Under the pieces are notes generated by a model. That model was not told the origin of the DNA. It saw only the letters and a list, made by a program, of their open reading frames with translations, and ran no database searches. From the NCBI RefSeq assembly GCF_003096355.1, contig NZ_QEKI01000018.1, forward strand, positions 20,961 through 84,960: DNA of 64,000 nucleotides, in the 5' to 3' direction. Below are positions 1-7,804 of the stretch, one piece after another (within the stretch, counting starts at the first letter, position 1; each line of letters opens with the position of its first letter). The DNA comes from Pontibacter virosus (GTDB lineage: Bacteria > Bacteroidota > Bacteroidia > Cytophagales > Hymenobacteraceae). A program made the translations under genes and the position numbers.

Positions 1-1
1 G

Positions 2-649
2 GTATACCAGCGCCGCGACAAAGACAAGCAGCAGACGGCGGTACCGAAGACACCGGTGGTGCTGCAGGACAGCAAGGGACAGAAAATAGCCGAAACCAGA
101 GCTGATGCAGAGGGTAAGTTCAGTTTCCCGCTCGACAGCGCAACAGCTTACTCTTTGCTGGCAGAGAAACCCGGCTTCTTCGCTGCCCGGCAGCGCGTGA
201 CTACTGTGGGTAAAATGCCACCACAAAACCAGTTGCCGAACGAAGTGAACGAAGTGCGCCTCACCGCTGACCTGCTGCTGACCGAGATCGTGAAAGAGAA
301 GGCCATTGTACTCGAGAACATTTTCTACGACTTCGACAAAGCCGACATCCGACCGGATGCCGCTGAGGAACTCGATAAACTGGTGGAAATACTCGTGGAC
401 AACCCGCGCATTTCCATTGAACTGAGCTCACACACCGACTCCCGTGGTGTAGACATCTATAACCAGGACCTGTCGCAGCGCCGTGCCCAGTCTGCCGTGA
501 ACTACATCATCTCCAAAGGGATTGATAAGTCGCGCATTACAGCCAAGGGTTATGGCGAGAGCCGCCCGGTAGTGCGCAACGCCAAGACCGAAGACGAGCA
601 CCAGCGCAACCGCCGCACCGAATTCAAGGTGGTACGCATACAGGAGTAA
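2..649 (+). CDS. OmpA-family outer membrane protein, 5'-truncated by the window edge (PorE-like)
   Basis: The frame is open from the first bases of the window, so the true start lies upstream and about 215 C-terminal residues are visible. They begin with a carboxypeptidase-regulatory-like beta-sandwich (VVLQDSKGQ to about FFAARQRVTT). A C-terminal OmpA-like peptidoglycan-binding domain of about 115 residues follows, with FYDFDKADIRPDA, the HTDSRG loop and the DLSQRRAQSA helix. This domain family anchors outer-membrane or periplasmic complexes to peptidoglycan. In Bacteroidota a regulatory-like domain plus OmpA at the end of a longer TPR/PD40 protein is the layout of PorE of the type IX secretion system, but the part needed to decide is outside the window. 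A hairpin at 688-722 follows. Confidence 0.88.
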   Translation, partial: VYQRRDKDKQQTAVPKTPVVLQDSKGQKIAETRADAEGKFSFPLDSATAYSLLAEKPGFFAARQRVTTVGKMPPQNQLPNEVNEVRLTADLLLTEIVKEKAIVLENIFYDFDKADIRPDAAEELDKLVEILVDNPRISIELSSHTDSRGVDIYNQDLSQRRAQSAVNYIISKGIDKSRITAKGYGESRPVVRNAKTEDEHQRNRRTEFKVVRIQE

Positions 650-687
650 CAGATAGAAGGCATAGCGTTATACCTTTCCCAAATAAA

Positions 688-722
688 ATCGGCGGCTATA
701 GTCTTGCACTGTAGCCGCCGAT
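688..722. terminator. Bidirectional hairpin between convergent genes
   Basis: A perfect 11-bp stem (688-698 with 712-722, loop 13) lies between the OmpA gene and the convergent barrel gene. Read on the minus strand it is followed by a T-rich tract, so it is a good rho-independent terminator for the minus-strand gene. It is weaker on the plus strand. Confidence 0.7.
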
Positions 723-746
723 ACTGTTTCTATACCTGTGCTATAC

Positions 747-1289
747 CTAGCGGAAGGTGTATTTCAGGCCTATACTAAGACTACTTACCCGACTAATGTG
801 GTTGTGACTTGGAGCATAAGTCCCGCTGCTGAGCAGCGGTGTGCGATAATCTAGTGAGAGAGCCATTGGCAGCTTTTTGAATTGGTATTCTATACCTACC
901 ATCCCGAAAGCAATTGGGCTTATACGGGGTTCGCCCTCATGTTCAAGCGGTGAATTGGTATGGCGCAGTATTCCCGCGCCTGCACCTACATAGGGCCGAA
1001 AGCGTTCCGAGAAACCCAGTTTCGGTTGCCAGATATAGCTAAGGGAAGCCAGGTAGTCACGCGAGTAGAAAGGTAGCTTTGTATAGACCTCGAAGGCTGT
1101 CTGATCTGTGATGAAGTACTTAGCTGTTAGACCAAGGTCTGTGTAGCCTCCGCCTCCCACTGTGTAACGGAGTCCGATAGTCGCTTTGTAAGATGCTGAA
1201 GCTTGTGATTTTGCATCGGGCAAATCCTGTGCATGCACAGCCAGGAAGGTACAAGTGCCGAATAGGGTAAGCAATGTTTTCTTGAGCAT
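747..1289 (-). CDS. Small outer-membrane beta-barrel protein (tandem paralog 1)
   Basis: The 180-residue protein has a signal peptide of about 20 residues ending VHAQ. The rest alternates hydrophobic and polar residues in short strands with Gly/Tyr/aromatic girdles and ends GLKYTFR, the aromatic C-terminal strand typical of an 8-strand-like barrel. It is a close paralog of the gene just upstream at 1343-1888: both share YIWQPKLG or YIWQPKLA, RPYVGAGAG or RPYAGIGVG, and LALSLDYR-type strands. The two lie head to tail with a 53-bp gap and are probably co-transcribed. No specific function can be read; structural or porin-like roles are possible. Confidence 0.8.
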   Translation of the reverse strand: MLKKTLLTLFGTCTFLAVHAQDLPDAKSQASASYKATIGLRYTVGGGGYTDLGLTAKYFITDQTAFEVYTKLPFYSRDYLASLSYIWQPKLGFSERFRPYVGAGAGILRHTNSPLEHEGEPRISPIAFGMVGIEYQFKKLPMALSLDYRTPLLSSGTYAPSHNHISRVSSLSIGLKYTFR

Positions 1290-1342
1290 AGGTGTGGATT
1301 TAGTTTTTGAGCTATTTAAGTTGGAACCGGAGGCCGGTATAC

Positions 1343-1888
1343 CTAGCGGAAGGTGTATTTCAGGCCTATACCTAAATTGCTGGACCTGTAATGGTTCACA
1401 TAGTTTGGTGTAGTGCGTCCATAGCGCAGGAAGGTCGATCGGTAATCGAGCGAAAGGGCCAGAGGAAGCTTCTTGAAAGAGTATTCAGCGCCGAAAGAAG
1501 CAACTCCTACCGGATTAATATAGGAGGCGGGTCCATCGAAGTATGTAGGCGCCGGATTGTTGGTGCGGAGCAAGCCAACACCTATACCTGCATATGGCCT
1601 GAGGCGGTTTGATGTAGCGAGTTTTGGCTGCCAGATGTAGCTGAGGGAAGAAAGAAACTGGCGGGATTCAGGATTCACATCGGAGTAAGCCTCTAAGGCA
1701 GACTGTTCACCTATGAAATACTTAGCCGTTACGCCCAGGGATAAGCCCGCCGGTCCGGTTGCGTAGCGGAGGCCAACCGCTAGTTTATAAGGTGCCGACA
1801 CCTGCGGCTTTAACTGCAGCGAATCCTGGGCCTGTACCGATATAAATACGAACAGGCTGAAGCATGAAATCAACAATTTCTTTTTCAT
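1343..1888 (-). CDS. Small outer-membrane beta-barrel protein (tandem paralog 2)
   Basis: The 181-residue protein has an N-terminal signal peptide (MKKKLLISC... ending VQAQ) and a predicted all-beta barrel ending in the same GLKYTFR strand as its neighbour at 747-1289. It is the upstream member of a tandem duplication. Divergence is highest in the predicted surface loops (for example NNPAPTYFDGPASYINP here against NSPLEHEGEPRISP in the copy) and lowest in the strands, as expected for surface-exposed barrels. The function is unknown. Confidence 0.8.
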   Translation of the reverse strand: MKKKLLISCFSLFVFISVQAQDSLQLKPQVSAPYKLAVGLRYATGPAGLSLGVTAKYFIGEQSALEAYSDVNPESRQFLSSLSYIWQPKLATSNRLRPYAGIGVGLLRTNNPAPTYFDGPASYINPVGVASFGAEYSFKKLPLALSLDYRSTFLRYGRTTPNYVNHYRSSNLGIGLKYTFR

Positions 1889-2057
1889 ATTTTATTTAAG
1901 TTTGTTTATATAGAGGAGTCAATATATTGCAGGAAGGTTGCAAGGTATAGGGGTGGCTTTTTCCGAAACGCGCTACTTTATACCTGTTGGATTTGGCTCA
2001 GTGAAACGCTGGACCGACCAATAATTGCGGCCACGGCTTTTTTAAAAGCATTTCTTT

Positions 2058-2090
2058 TTGCCGTATATACAAAGGCCTTTCTTAAATTTG
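2058..2090 (+). promoter_or_regulatory. Bacteroidota-type promoter of purM
   Basis: TAAATTTG at 2083-2090 matches the TAnnTTTG -7 consensus, and a TTG at 2058-2060, 22 bp upstream, fits a -33 element. The predicted start of transcription is about 2096, giving a short leader before the ATG at 2113. Confidence 0.5.
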
Positions 2091-2112
2091 TAAAGCAAGT
2101 AAGACCAGCACT

Positions 2113-3282
2113 ATGGAAAATAGATACCTCCGGCGTGGCGTGTCCGCCTCAAAGGAAGACGTGCACAACGCCATCAAGAACATCGACAAAGGACTTTTCC
2201 CGAAAGCATTCTGCAAGATCATCCCGGACATCCTCACCGGCGACCCCGAGCACTGCGTGCTCATGCACGCCGACGGCGCGGGCACTAAGTCGGCGCTGGC
2301 CTACATGTACTGGAAAGAAACCGGCGACCTGAGCGTGTGGAAAGGTATAGCGCAGGACGCTGTGGTGATGAACACTGACGACCTGCTCTGCGTGGGCGCG
2401 ATGGATAACATCCTGCTTTCCTCTACCATCGGCCGCAACAAGCACCTGGTTTCGGGCGAGGTGATTGCCGCCATCATCAACGGTACAGAAGAAGTACTGC
2501 AAATGCTGCGCGACAACGGCATCGGCATCTACAGCACAGGCGGAGAGACTGCGGACGTGGGCGACCTGGTGCGCACCATCATCGTGGACAGCACCGTGAC
2601 GGCCCGCATGCGCCGCGACGAAGTGATCTCGAACGACAAAATACAGCCCGGCGACGTGATCGTGGGCTTTGCCTCTTACGGGCAGGCCACTTACGAAGAC
2701 GAATACAATGGCGGCATGGGCAGCAACGGCCTCACCTCCGCCCGCCACGATGTGTTCCACTCATACCTGTCAGCTTCTTATCCGGAGAGCTACGATCCCG
2801 AACTGCCGAAGGACCTGGTGTACTCGGGCAACTACCGCGTGACCGATGTGGAGCCTGAGACAGGTATAGAAGTGGGCAAGCTGGTGCTTTCGCCAACGCG
2901 TACCTATGCGCCGATCGTGAAGGAAATCCTCAACCAGCACCGTCCGCACATACACGGCATGGTGCACTGTAGTGGCGGCGCGCAGACCAAAGTGCTGCAC
3001 TTCACCGACAAGGTACACATCATCAAAGACAACCTCTTCCCGGTACCGCCGCTGTTCCGCATCATTCAGGAGCAGAGCCACACCGACTGGAAAGAGATGT
3101 ACAAGGTTTTTAACATGGGCCACCGCCTCGAGATCTACCTGCCGGAGCAACACGCCCAAAGCCTGATCGACATTTCGAAGTCCTTCAACGTGGACGCTCA
3201 GATTGTTGGCCGCGTAGAAGCCAGCGAACGCAACGAACTCACGATTAAGACGGATAAAGGGGAGTTTTACTACGAAGGATAA
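2113..3282 (+). CDS. purM: Phosphoribosylformylglycinamidine cyclo-ligase (AIR synthase)
   Basis: The 389-residue AIR synthase catalyses ATP-dependent closure of FGAM to aminoimidazole ribotide, step five of de novo purine synthesis, in the cytosol. Visible family features are the N-terminal HADGAGTKS substrate and ATP loop, the NTDDLLCVGA segment, the GIGIYSTGGETAD block, the GMGSNGLTSAR motif and the C-terminal VHCSGGAQTK and FNMGHRLEIY segments. Its length fits the longer Bacteroidota form. It is monocistronic, with its own promoter and a strong terminator at 3306-3332. An unrelated barrel cluster follows. Confidence 0.93.
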   Translation: MENRYLRRGVSASKEDVHNAIKNIDKGLFPKAFCKIIPDILTGDPEHCVLMHADGAGTKSALAYMYWKETGDLSVWKGIAQDAVVMNTDDLLCVGAMDNILLSSTIGRNKHLVSGEVIAAIINGTEEVLQMLRDNGIGIYSTGGETADVGDLVRTIIVDSTVTARMRRDEVISNDKIQPGDVIVGFASYGQATYEDEYNGGMGSNGLTSARHDVFHSYLSASYPESYDPELPKDLVYSGNYRVTDVEPETGIEVGKLVLSPTRTYAPIVKEILNQHRPHIHGMVHCSGGAQTKVLHFTDKVHIIKDNLFPVPPLFRIIQEQSHTDWKEMYKVFNMGHRLEIYLPEQHAQSLIDISKSFNVDAQIVGRVEASERNELTIKTDKGEFYYEG

Positions 3283-3305
3283 GCTTTCGGGTAAGATTTG
3301 AAGAG

Positions 3306-3332
3306 AAACCACAGGTATAGCGCCTGTGGTTT
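3306..3332 (+). terminator. Rho-independent terminator of purM
   Basis: A 10-bp perfect stem (3306-3315 with 3323-3332) runs into a T tract. The left arm and loop together carry one copy of the iterated AGGTATAG motif. Confidence 0.85.
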
Positions 3333-3453
3333 TTTGTTTTACAACGCTAGCGGTAGGTTTCTCATTTAATAGGTTAGAATAAAATTTAGGTATAAGTTAA
3401 TTCGTTCATAATATAGTTATATATTAAGAATATAATTCTTGTTCTATACTTAT

Positions 3454-4155
3454 ATGAAAACAAACATTATCCTTTTATGGAGTTTCTTGCTAGCTCCCTT
3501 TTCTGCCATAGCCAGTGAAGGGGATACAGCTAAAGTCAGTTATGATAAACTCTATGGAGGTATAAGCTTTAGCACGGTATCGCATCATATCTATTACAAA
3601 GACTCCAAAGCCCAAGATATTATCAGTTCTGGCTACTTTGCTCCACTTTCTTTATACCTGGGCTACAATTTCGGCAGGAACATGCGGGTGCAGGCAGGTT
3701 TGGCTTATGGCGGCAGTTCAGAGAAATATACCTTGACGCCAGACAACAAAGTGTTCCATACAGCTTCCTCCCGTACGCATGTTATCGCAATGCCGGTGAC
3801 GCTGCAACATGTCATGTTTAAATTTTTTAGGCGATTCCCGATGTATGCTACGGGTACACTGATGCCTGCCTACGGTATATCAAAGACAGAATATTCTCAG
3901 TCAGAGAACGGAGTCACAGCAGAGGTAAACAAAATTACAGAGAAAGGAATCAACACTTTCGTGACGGCTGGTATTGGGCTTAACTATAAAATAAGCCCGC
4001 GCCTTTACGGTCAGGTAGAGTACCATGCCTTGAAGCATAACCTGACTGGTGGAAACTCTTTCTTTCATGACTGGGACCAAGGATTTACAGGGTTTCTGCA
4101 TTTCTATAAGTCAGTAGGTATAGGTCTGAATTATAAGCTTGGTCTGGAAGATTAA
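3454..4155 (+). CDS. Outer-membrane beta-barrel protein, tandem triplet member 1
   Basis: The 233-residue protein starts at the ATG at 3454; an earlier in-frame TTG would only place hydrophilic residues before the signal peptide MKTNIILLWSFLLAPF...AIAS. The mature part is strand-rich, with the shared landmarks SHHIYYKDSKA, SGYFAPLSLYLGYN, FFRRFPMYATG, HDWDQGF and the terminal GIGLNYKLG strand. It is the first of three tandem paralogs (gaps of about 10 bases) that look co-transcribed. The family resembles generic outer-membrane beta-barrel domains; no substrate or role can be assigned. Confidence 0.78.
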   Translation: MKTNIILLWSFLLAPFSAIASEGDTAKVSYDKLYGGISFSTVSHHIYYKDSKAQDIISSGYFAPLSLYLGYNFGRNMRVQAGLAYGGSSEKYTLTPDNKVFHTASSRTHVIAMPVTLQHVMFKFFRRFPMYATGTLMPAYGISKTEYSQSENGVTAEVNKITEKGINTFVTAGIGLNYKISPRLYGQVEYHALKHNLTGGNSFFHDWDQGFTGFLHFYKSVGIGLNYKLGLED

Positions 4156-4167
4156 TAAACAGCAATC

Positions 4168-4854
4168 ATGAAAACATGCTTAACACTTCTTTTGCCCGTG
4201 CTATTCTGTTTCTCAGCTATCGCGCAGCAAGAACCTTCGTACATCGAGAAAGGAAAATTCACTTTAGGGCTTAACCTACAGACAGTCTCCTACCACATCT
4301 ACTACAAAGAAGGCAAAACGCGGGGACCTGTCCGATCGGGTTATTTCACACCCATTTCTTTAAATACGGGCTATCAGCTTTCAGATAGGGCGAGTGTGCG
4401 GATAGGCCTTGGGTTTGGTGGAGACAGAGATAGGCTGACGGAGCAAATACAGGATGTCGAGTACAAGCATGATTCAAGAACTTTTGCCCTCGTAAGCTCG
4501 CTTTCCTTTTACCATACCTTCCTTAACCTGTACAGGAAACTGCCGATCTACGGTACTGTCTCGGTTGTGCCGGCCTATGGCTTCACAAGTCTGCAGGCCA
4601 CCCATAACGGCGCAAATAGCCCTGTTTCGCATACTGTTAAAGAGAATGGCCTCAATGTGTTTGCCATGGCGGGAGTGGGTTTTAACTACCAGATCAGTAA
4701 CAGGCTATACGGGAATATGGCATACTTCTTTTACAAGAAGAACCTGTCCGGCATGAATTCGTCACATTATGATTGGGACCAAGGGTATGGCTTGAGGAGT
4801 ATCACCAAGTCATTTGAGCTTGGAGTGAATTATAAACTTGGTGTGGAAAAATAA
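4168..4854 (+). CDS. Outer-membrane beta-barrel protein, tandem triplet member 2
   Basis: The 228-residue paralog of the genes on either side has a signal peptide ending in AIAQ. It shares SYHIYYKEGK, SGYFTPISLNTGYQ, YRKLPIYGTVS, HYDWDQGYG and the terminal LGVNYKLG strand. The segments between these landmarks, where surface loops are expected, differ most from the neighbours. It starts 12 bases after the stop of member 1. The role is unknown; it is probably an outer-membrane barrel. Confidence 0.78.
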   Translation: MKTCLTLLLPVLFCFSAIAQQEPSYIEKGKFTLGLNLQTVSYHIYYKEGKTRGPVRSGYFTPISLNTGYQLSDRASVRIGLGFGGDRDRLTEQIQDVEYKHDSRTFALVSSLSFYHTFLNLYRKLPIYGTVSVVPAYGFTSLQATHNGANSPVSHTVKENGLNVFAMAGVGFNYQISNRLYGNMAYFFYKKNLSGMNSSHYDWDQGYGLRSITKSFELGVNYKLGVEK

Positions 4855-4864
4855 TCAGCTCCTG

Positions 4865-5563
4865 ATGAAAACATACTTGACTTTATTCGCGCTATACCTA
4901 ACCCTTTCCTTTCCGGCCATAGCTAGTGATGACGACACGGCTAAAGTGAGCGAAAGCAAATTTTACACAGGTATAGGATTAACCACCATCACCTACCACA
5001 TCTATTACAAAGATTCCTCACCAGCGAGGCACTTGACGTCGGGCTATTTCACCCCCGTTACTTTGCTTGTCGGGTATAAAGTTAATGATAGGGTTCGTTT
5101 ACAAACAGGAGTAGGCTATGGGGGCAGTAGCGATAAAGCGGAGTGGTCGCGTAATCATCAGGCTACAGATACGGTAAGGTATAGAGCTGCTTCCCGCACC
5201 AAGGTGTTGTCTATACCTGTCACGGTTCAGGCAGACCTTTTCAAAGCTTTCAGGCGTGTTCCTTTGTATGGTACGGTGTCAGCTATAACAGCCTACGGGA
5301 ACACCAAAAGCAGCTTGACGGAAACACTGCATGGAGTGCCCGTCACAGTTTACACAAAGGATAGGGGAGTGAATGTTTTCCTGATGGCGGGCTTAGGAAC
5401 AAATTTTAAAATAAGTAATCAGTTTAGAGGCTATACAGAGCTATATCTTCTCAAAAGGAACCTGACAGGCAACAACGATTTTGATTATGACTGGGAAGCT
5501 TACTCTCCCTGGGGCCGTCGCCTCTTTAAATCGTTTGCTTTTGGGGTGAATTATCAGCTTTAG
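4865..5563 (+). CDS. Outer-membrane beta-barrel protein, tandem triplet member 3
   Basis: The 232-residue third paralog starts at the ATG at 4865, chosen because the signal peptide (MKTYLTLFALYLTLSF...AIAS) begins there and matches member 1. Shared landmarks are TYHIYYKDSSP, SGYFTPVTLLVGYK, FRRVPLYGT, DYDWEA and a final FGVNYQL strand. It starts 10 bases after the stop of member 2 and is followed by a hairpin terminator at 5586-5612, so the three genes form one unit. The function is unknown. Confidence 0.78.
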   Translation: MKTYLTLFALYLTLSFPAIASDDDTAKVSESKFYTGIGLTTITYHIYYKDSSPARHLTSGYFTPVTLLVGYKVNDRVRLQTGVGYGGSSDKAEWSRNHQATDTVRYRAASRTKVLSIPVTVQADLFKAFRRVPLYGTVSAITAYGNTKSSLTETLHGVPVTVYTKDRGVNVFLMAGLGTNFKISNQFRGYTELYLLKRNLTGNNDFDYDWEAYSPWGRRLFKSFAFGVNYQL

Positions 5564-5585
5564 CTGAGGCAGGCCCTCTTATCAA

Positions 5586-5612
5586 AAACCACAGCTCCTA
5601 TTCCTGTGGTTT
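5586..5612 (+). terminator. Terminator of the three-gene barrel cluster
   Basis: A 9-bp perfect stem (5586-5594 with 5604-5612) with a 9-base loop ends in a short T run. It closes the barrel triplet. Confidence 0.7.
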
Positions 5613-5733
5613 CTCGTTAATACCTATACCTGCAAACCAAAGAATCCCCGCAGACAAAGCCCGCTCTTCTTTAGTTCCACAAACTGGCACAATAATTGGC
5701 TTGGCTGAAGTATACGCTAAAACCTATACTGCC

Positions 5734-6465
5734 ATGAAAAAGCTTCTACTCCCGCTTCTGTTTGTGCTGCTGGCGTTGCCGGCTTTCGCACAACCCACTG
5801 TTGTGACCTTTACTACCCACCGGGGCGAACTGTTCCAGATGGCGCTGGATGGGCGCCTGATCAACCGAACGGCTTCCAACTTTGTGCGCATCACGCACCT
5901 GCGGCCCGGCAACCACTATGTAGAGTTCCGGATCAGAGGCCGCCATGGCATTTACAGAACAGGTATAAACGTGCTGGCCCGCGCCGGATACGAAACGAAT
6001 TATTCTGTGCGGGTATCGGGTAGAAAAGTAGCCCTGCATGTGATCAGCGAAATACCGCTGGGCCCGCCACCGGTAGTGGTCGTGCCGCCGCGCTACCCCG
6101 ACCGCTACGAGCCTGCTCCGCCACGCTATGAGCCAGTGCCGCCGCGCTACGAAGAATCAACCGGTGCCTGCCGCAACCTGCTCGACCGCTATGACGTGGA
6201 TCGCCTCATCGACGCCATGAAAGGCCGCGACTTCGAGAGCACCCGCCTCACTATTGCCCGCGAGGCAGTGCGCAACAGCAGCATCCTGTCAGAGGACCTG
6301 CGCAATGTACTGTTGCAATTTGAGTTCGAAAGCACCCGACTGGAGTTTGCCAAGTTCGCCTACGGCAGCGTGTGCGACAAAGAGCGCTTCTACTACATCT
6401 ACGACATTTTCAAGTTCGATCACCACGTGCGGGAACTGGAGGAATATACCAGCCGGAGAAGGTGA
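5734..6465 (+). CDS. Secreted DUF4476-domain protein
   Basis: The 243-residue protein starts at the ATG at 5734, where a clean signal peptide begins (MKKLLLPLLFVLLALPAFAQ). A small beta domain follows, then a proline/arginine/tyrosine-rich linker with imperfect PPRYEPxP repeats (about residues 110-140). The last ~95 residues form an alpha-helical DUF4476 domain with repeated F-x-S-T-R-L helices (DFESTRLTIAREA, EFESTRLEFAKFA). DUF4476 is a Bacteroidota family of unknown function; export to the periplasm or surface is inferred. It stands alone, with a terminator at 6506-6538. Confidence 0.8.
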   Translation: MKKLLLPLLFVLLALPAFAQPTVVTFTTHRGELFQMALDGRLINRTASNFVRITHLRPGNHYVEFRIRGRHGIYRTGINVLARAGYETNYSVRVSGRKVALHVISEIPLGPPPVVVVPPRYPDRYEPAPPRYEPVPPRYEESTGACRNLLDRYDVDRLIDAMKGRDFESTRLTIAREAVRNSSILSEDLRNVLLQFEFESTRLEFAKFAYGSVCDKERFYYIYDIFKFDHHVRELEEYTSRRR

Positions 6466-6505
6466 TTTAAGTTAAAAGGTTAGAAAGTTAGAAAGGTAAA
6501 AAGTG

Positions 6506-6538
6506 AAGAGCAGCGTAGGGTAATCCTGCGTTGCTCTT
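6506..6538. terminator. Bidirectional terminator between DUF4476 gene and araC-type gene
   Basis: A 14-bp stem with two G:T pairs (6506-6519 with 6525-6538) is followed by T residues on the plus strand. The 45 bases after it carry three copies of the AGGTATA motif. Confidence 0.75.
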
Positions 6539-6649
6539 TTATTAGGTATAGCAGGTGTTAAGGTATAGCAAGTAACAGGTATACCGAAGGGCCTTTTGTC
6601 CTTTGTCAAAAAATCCTTTGTCAAAAAGCCGTTTACATAAGGCACACGC

Positions 6650-7642
6650 CTAGGACTTGATCTTCTGAGGCAGGTAGCCGAAGTGTTTCTTGAAAGCCGC
6701 CGTGAAGTGGGCGGCGTACTTAAAGCCCAGGGCGCTGGCAATGTCCCCTATTTTCTGATCACCTTCGAGCAGCATTTTGCGGGCCTGCTCCATGCGGTAA
6801 TTGTTCAGGTAGCCAAACACTGTGGTGCCGAAAACCTGCTTGAAGTGCTTTTTGAGGTAGTACTCATTCGTGCCGACCATGTGGGCCAGGTCGATCAGCG
6901 AGCAGGGGCACTCCATGTTCTGAAGGATCAGGTCGCGGGCGTGGAGCATCTTTTCGATATCCGTCTGCTTTAGCCCGTTTGTGCTCGGCGCTTCATTCTG
7001 TTCGCATAACTCAAACTGTAGCATCAGCAGCTCAATCACCTTCGCCTGCACAAACATGCGCTTGCTGTAGCCTGTGTAGGTGCAGTTGAGCAACTCGTGC
7101 AGCACCGCTGTGATCTTGGGCGTAATGGGCAAATTCCCTTTTCTAAGCCGTGCGGGCTTGCCTGCCAGGATATGCTCCCGCAACTCTGAAAAAGGGCTTC
7201 CTGCTTCAGGGAGATAGTGCAGCAGAAAGTCCGAGGGGATGTATATTGTCATCATCTCCACCTGCGGGTCGGGCTTTATCTCTTGCTGTGCCTGGGCGTC
7301 GGAGAAGAACAGGAGGTTGTGCTGGTGGGCGTCAAAGCTGGCAAATGGCTTCGGGCTATCCCCGACTCTAAAAGAGCTCTTTCCCCGCATCGAAAAGTAT
7401 AGCTGTGCAAAGTCCTCGCTGTTAAAGCACCCTACCATCTTCTTTGTGGACAGGCTAATAGCGGTATGGCTGAAGTGAATTTCGCCGGATGGAAAGCGCA
7501 TGTTGGCCTCGGCGGTAGCACGTGCATCCTGGCCCTGGCAGGCGCAGAAGGTGGGCCGGTTCTGCTCAACCAGCTGCTGGCTGGTGCAGTCCCGCTCACT
7601 GATTCCCGGTTCGCTCACGTCTTGCTCCATGTTTTCCCTCAT
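6650..7642 (-). CDS. AraC-family transcriptional regulator (PchR-like)
   Basis: The 330-residue regulator has an N-terminal part of about 220 residues without a recognisable motif, presumably the effector-binding region. A C-terminal AraC/XylS double helix-turn-helix follows (about 226-330): SLIDLAHMVGTNEYYLKKHF is the first and IGDIASALGFKYAAHFTAAF the second recognition segment. It is transcribed away from the TonB-receptor operon, with 162 bases between start codons. The organisation, regulator beside a TonB receptor and a PepSY membrane protein, is that of siderophore-responsive PchR-type activators. That ligand is inferred from context. Confidence 0.87.
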   Translation of the reverse strand: MRENMEQDVSEPGISERDCTSQQLVEQNRPTFCACQGQDARATAEANMRFPSGEIHFSHTAISLSTKKMVGCFNSEDFAQLYFSMRGKSSFRVGDSPKPFASFDAHQHNLLFFSDAQAQQEIKPDPQVEMMTIYIPSDFLLHYLPEAGSPFSELREHILAGKPARLRKGNLPITPKITAVLHELLNCTYTGYSKRMFVQAKVIELLMLQFELCEQNEAPSTNGLKQTDIEKMLHARDLILQNMECPCSLIDLAHMVGTNEYYLKKHFKQVFGTTVFGYLNNYRMEQARKMLLEGDQKIGDIASALGFKYAAHFTAAFKKHFGYLPQKIKS

Positions 7643-7690
7643 TTGATAAAAGTATTCCCTTACCCGTTACTGAAATAGCTTTGTAAGCTA

Positions 7691-7732
7691 TACTTTTGCG
7701 CAAGTTAAGTTTATTTAGACTATATCTAAATA
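7691..7732 (+). promoter_or_regulatory. TonB-receptor promoter and palindromic operator candidate
   Basis: TACTTTTG at 7691-7698 fits the TAnnTTTG -7 element. Just downstream, TATTTAGA at 7712-7719 and TCTAAATA at 7725-7732 form a perfect 8-bp inverted repeat with a 5-base spacer. Its place at about +8 to +28 suits a repressor that blocks transcription. A Fur- or DtxR-type metal regulator, or the AraC-type protein, is a plausible ligand. I infer this from position and symmetry only. Confidence 0.5.
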
Positions 7733-7804
7733 GCATGCAAGATAAAAAAAGGCAATGCCTTCTTCAGAATTGCCTTGAAGCCAAATACTATACCTTATAA
7801 AGAT

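Noticed and set aside
2135..3166. Several overlapping Arg/Ser/Thr-rich open frames inside purM
   Set aside because: They are out-of-frame shadows of purM, whose own frame has clear family motifs throughout.
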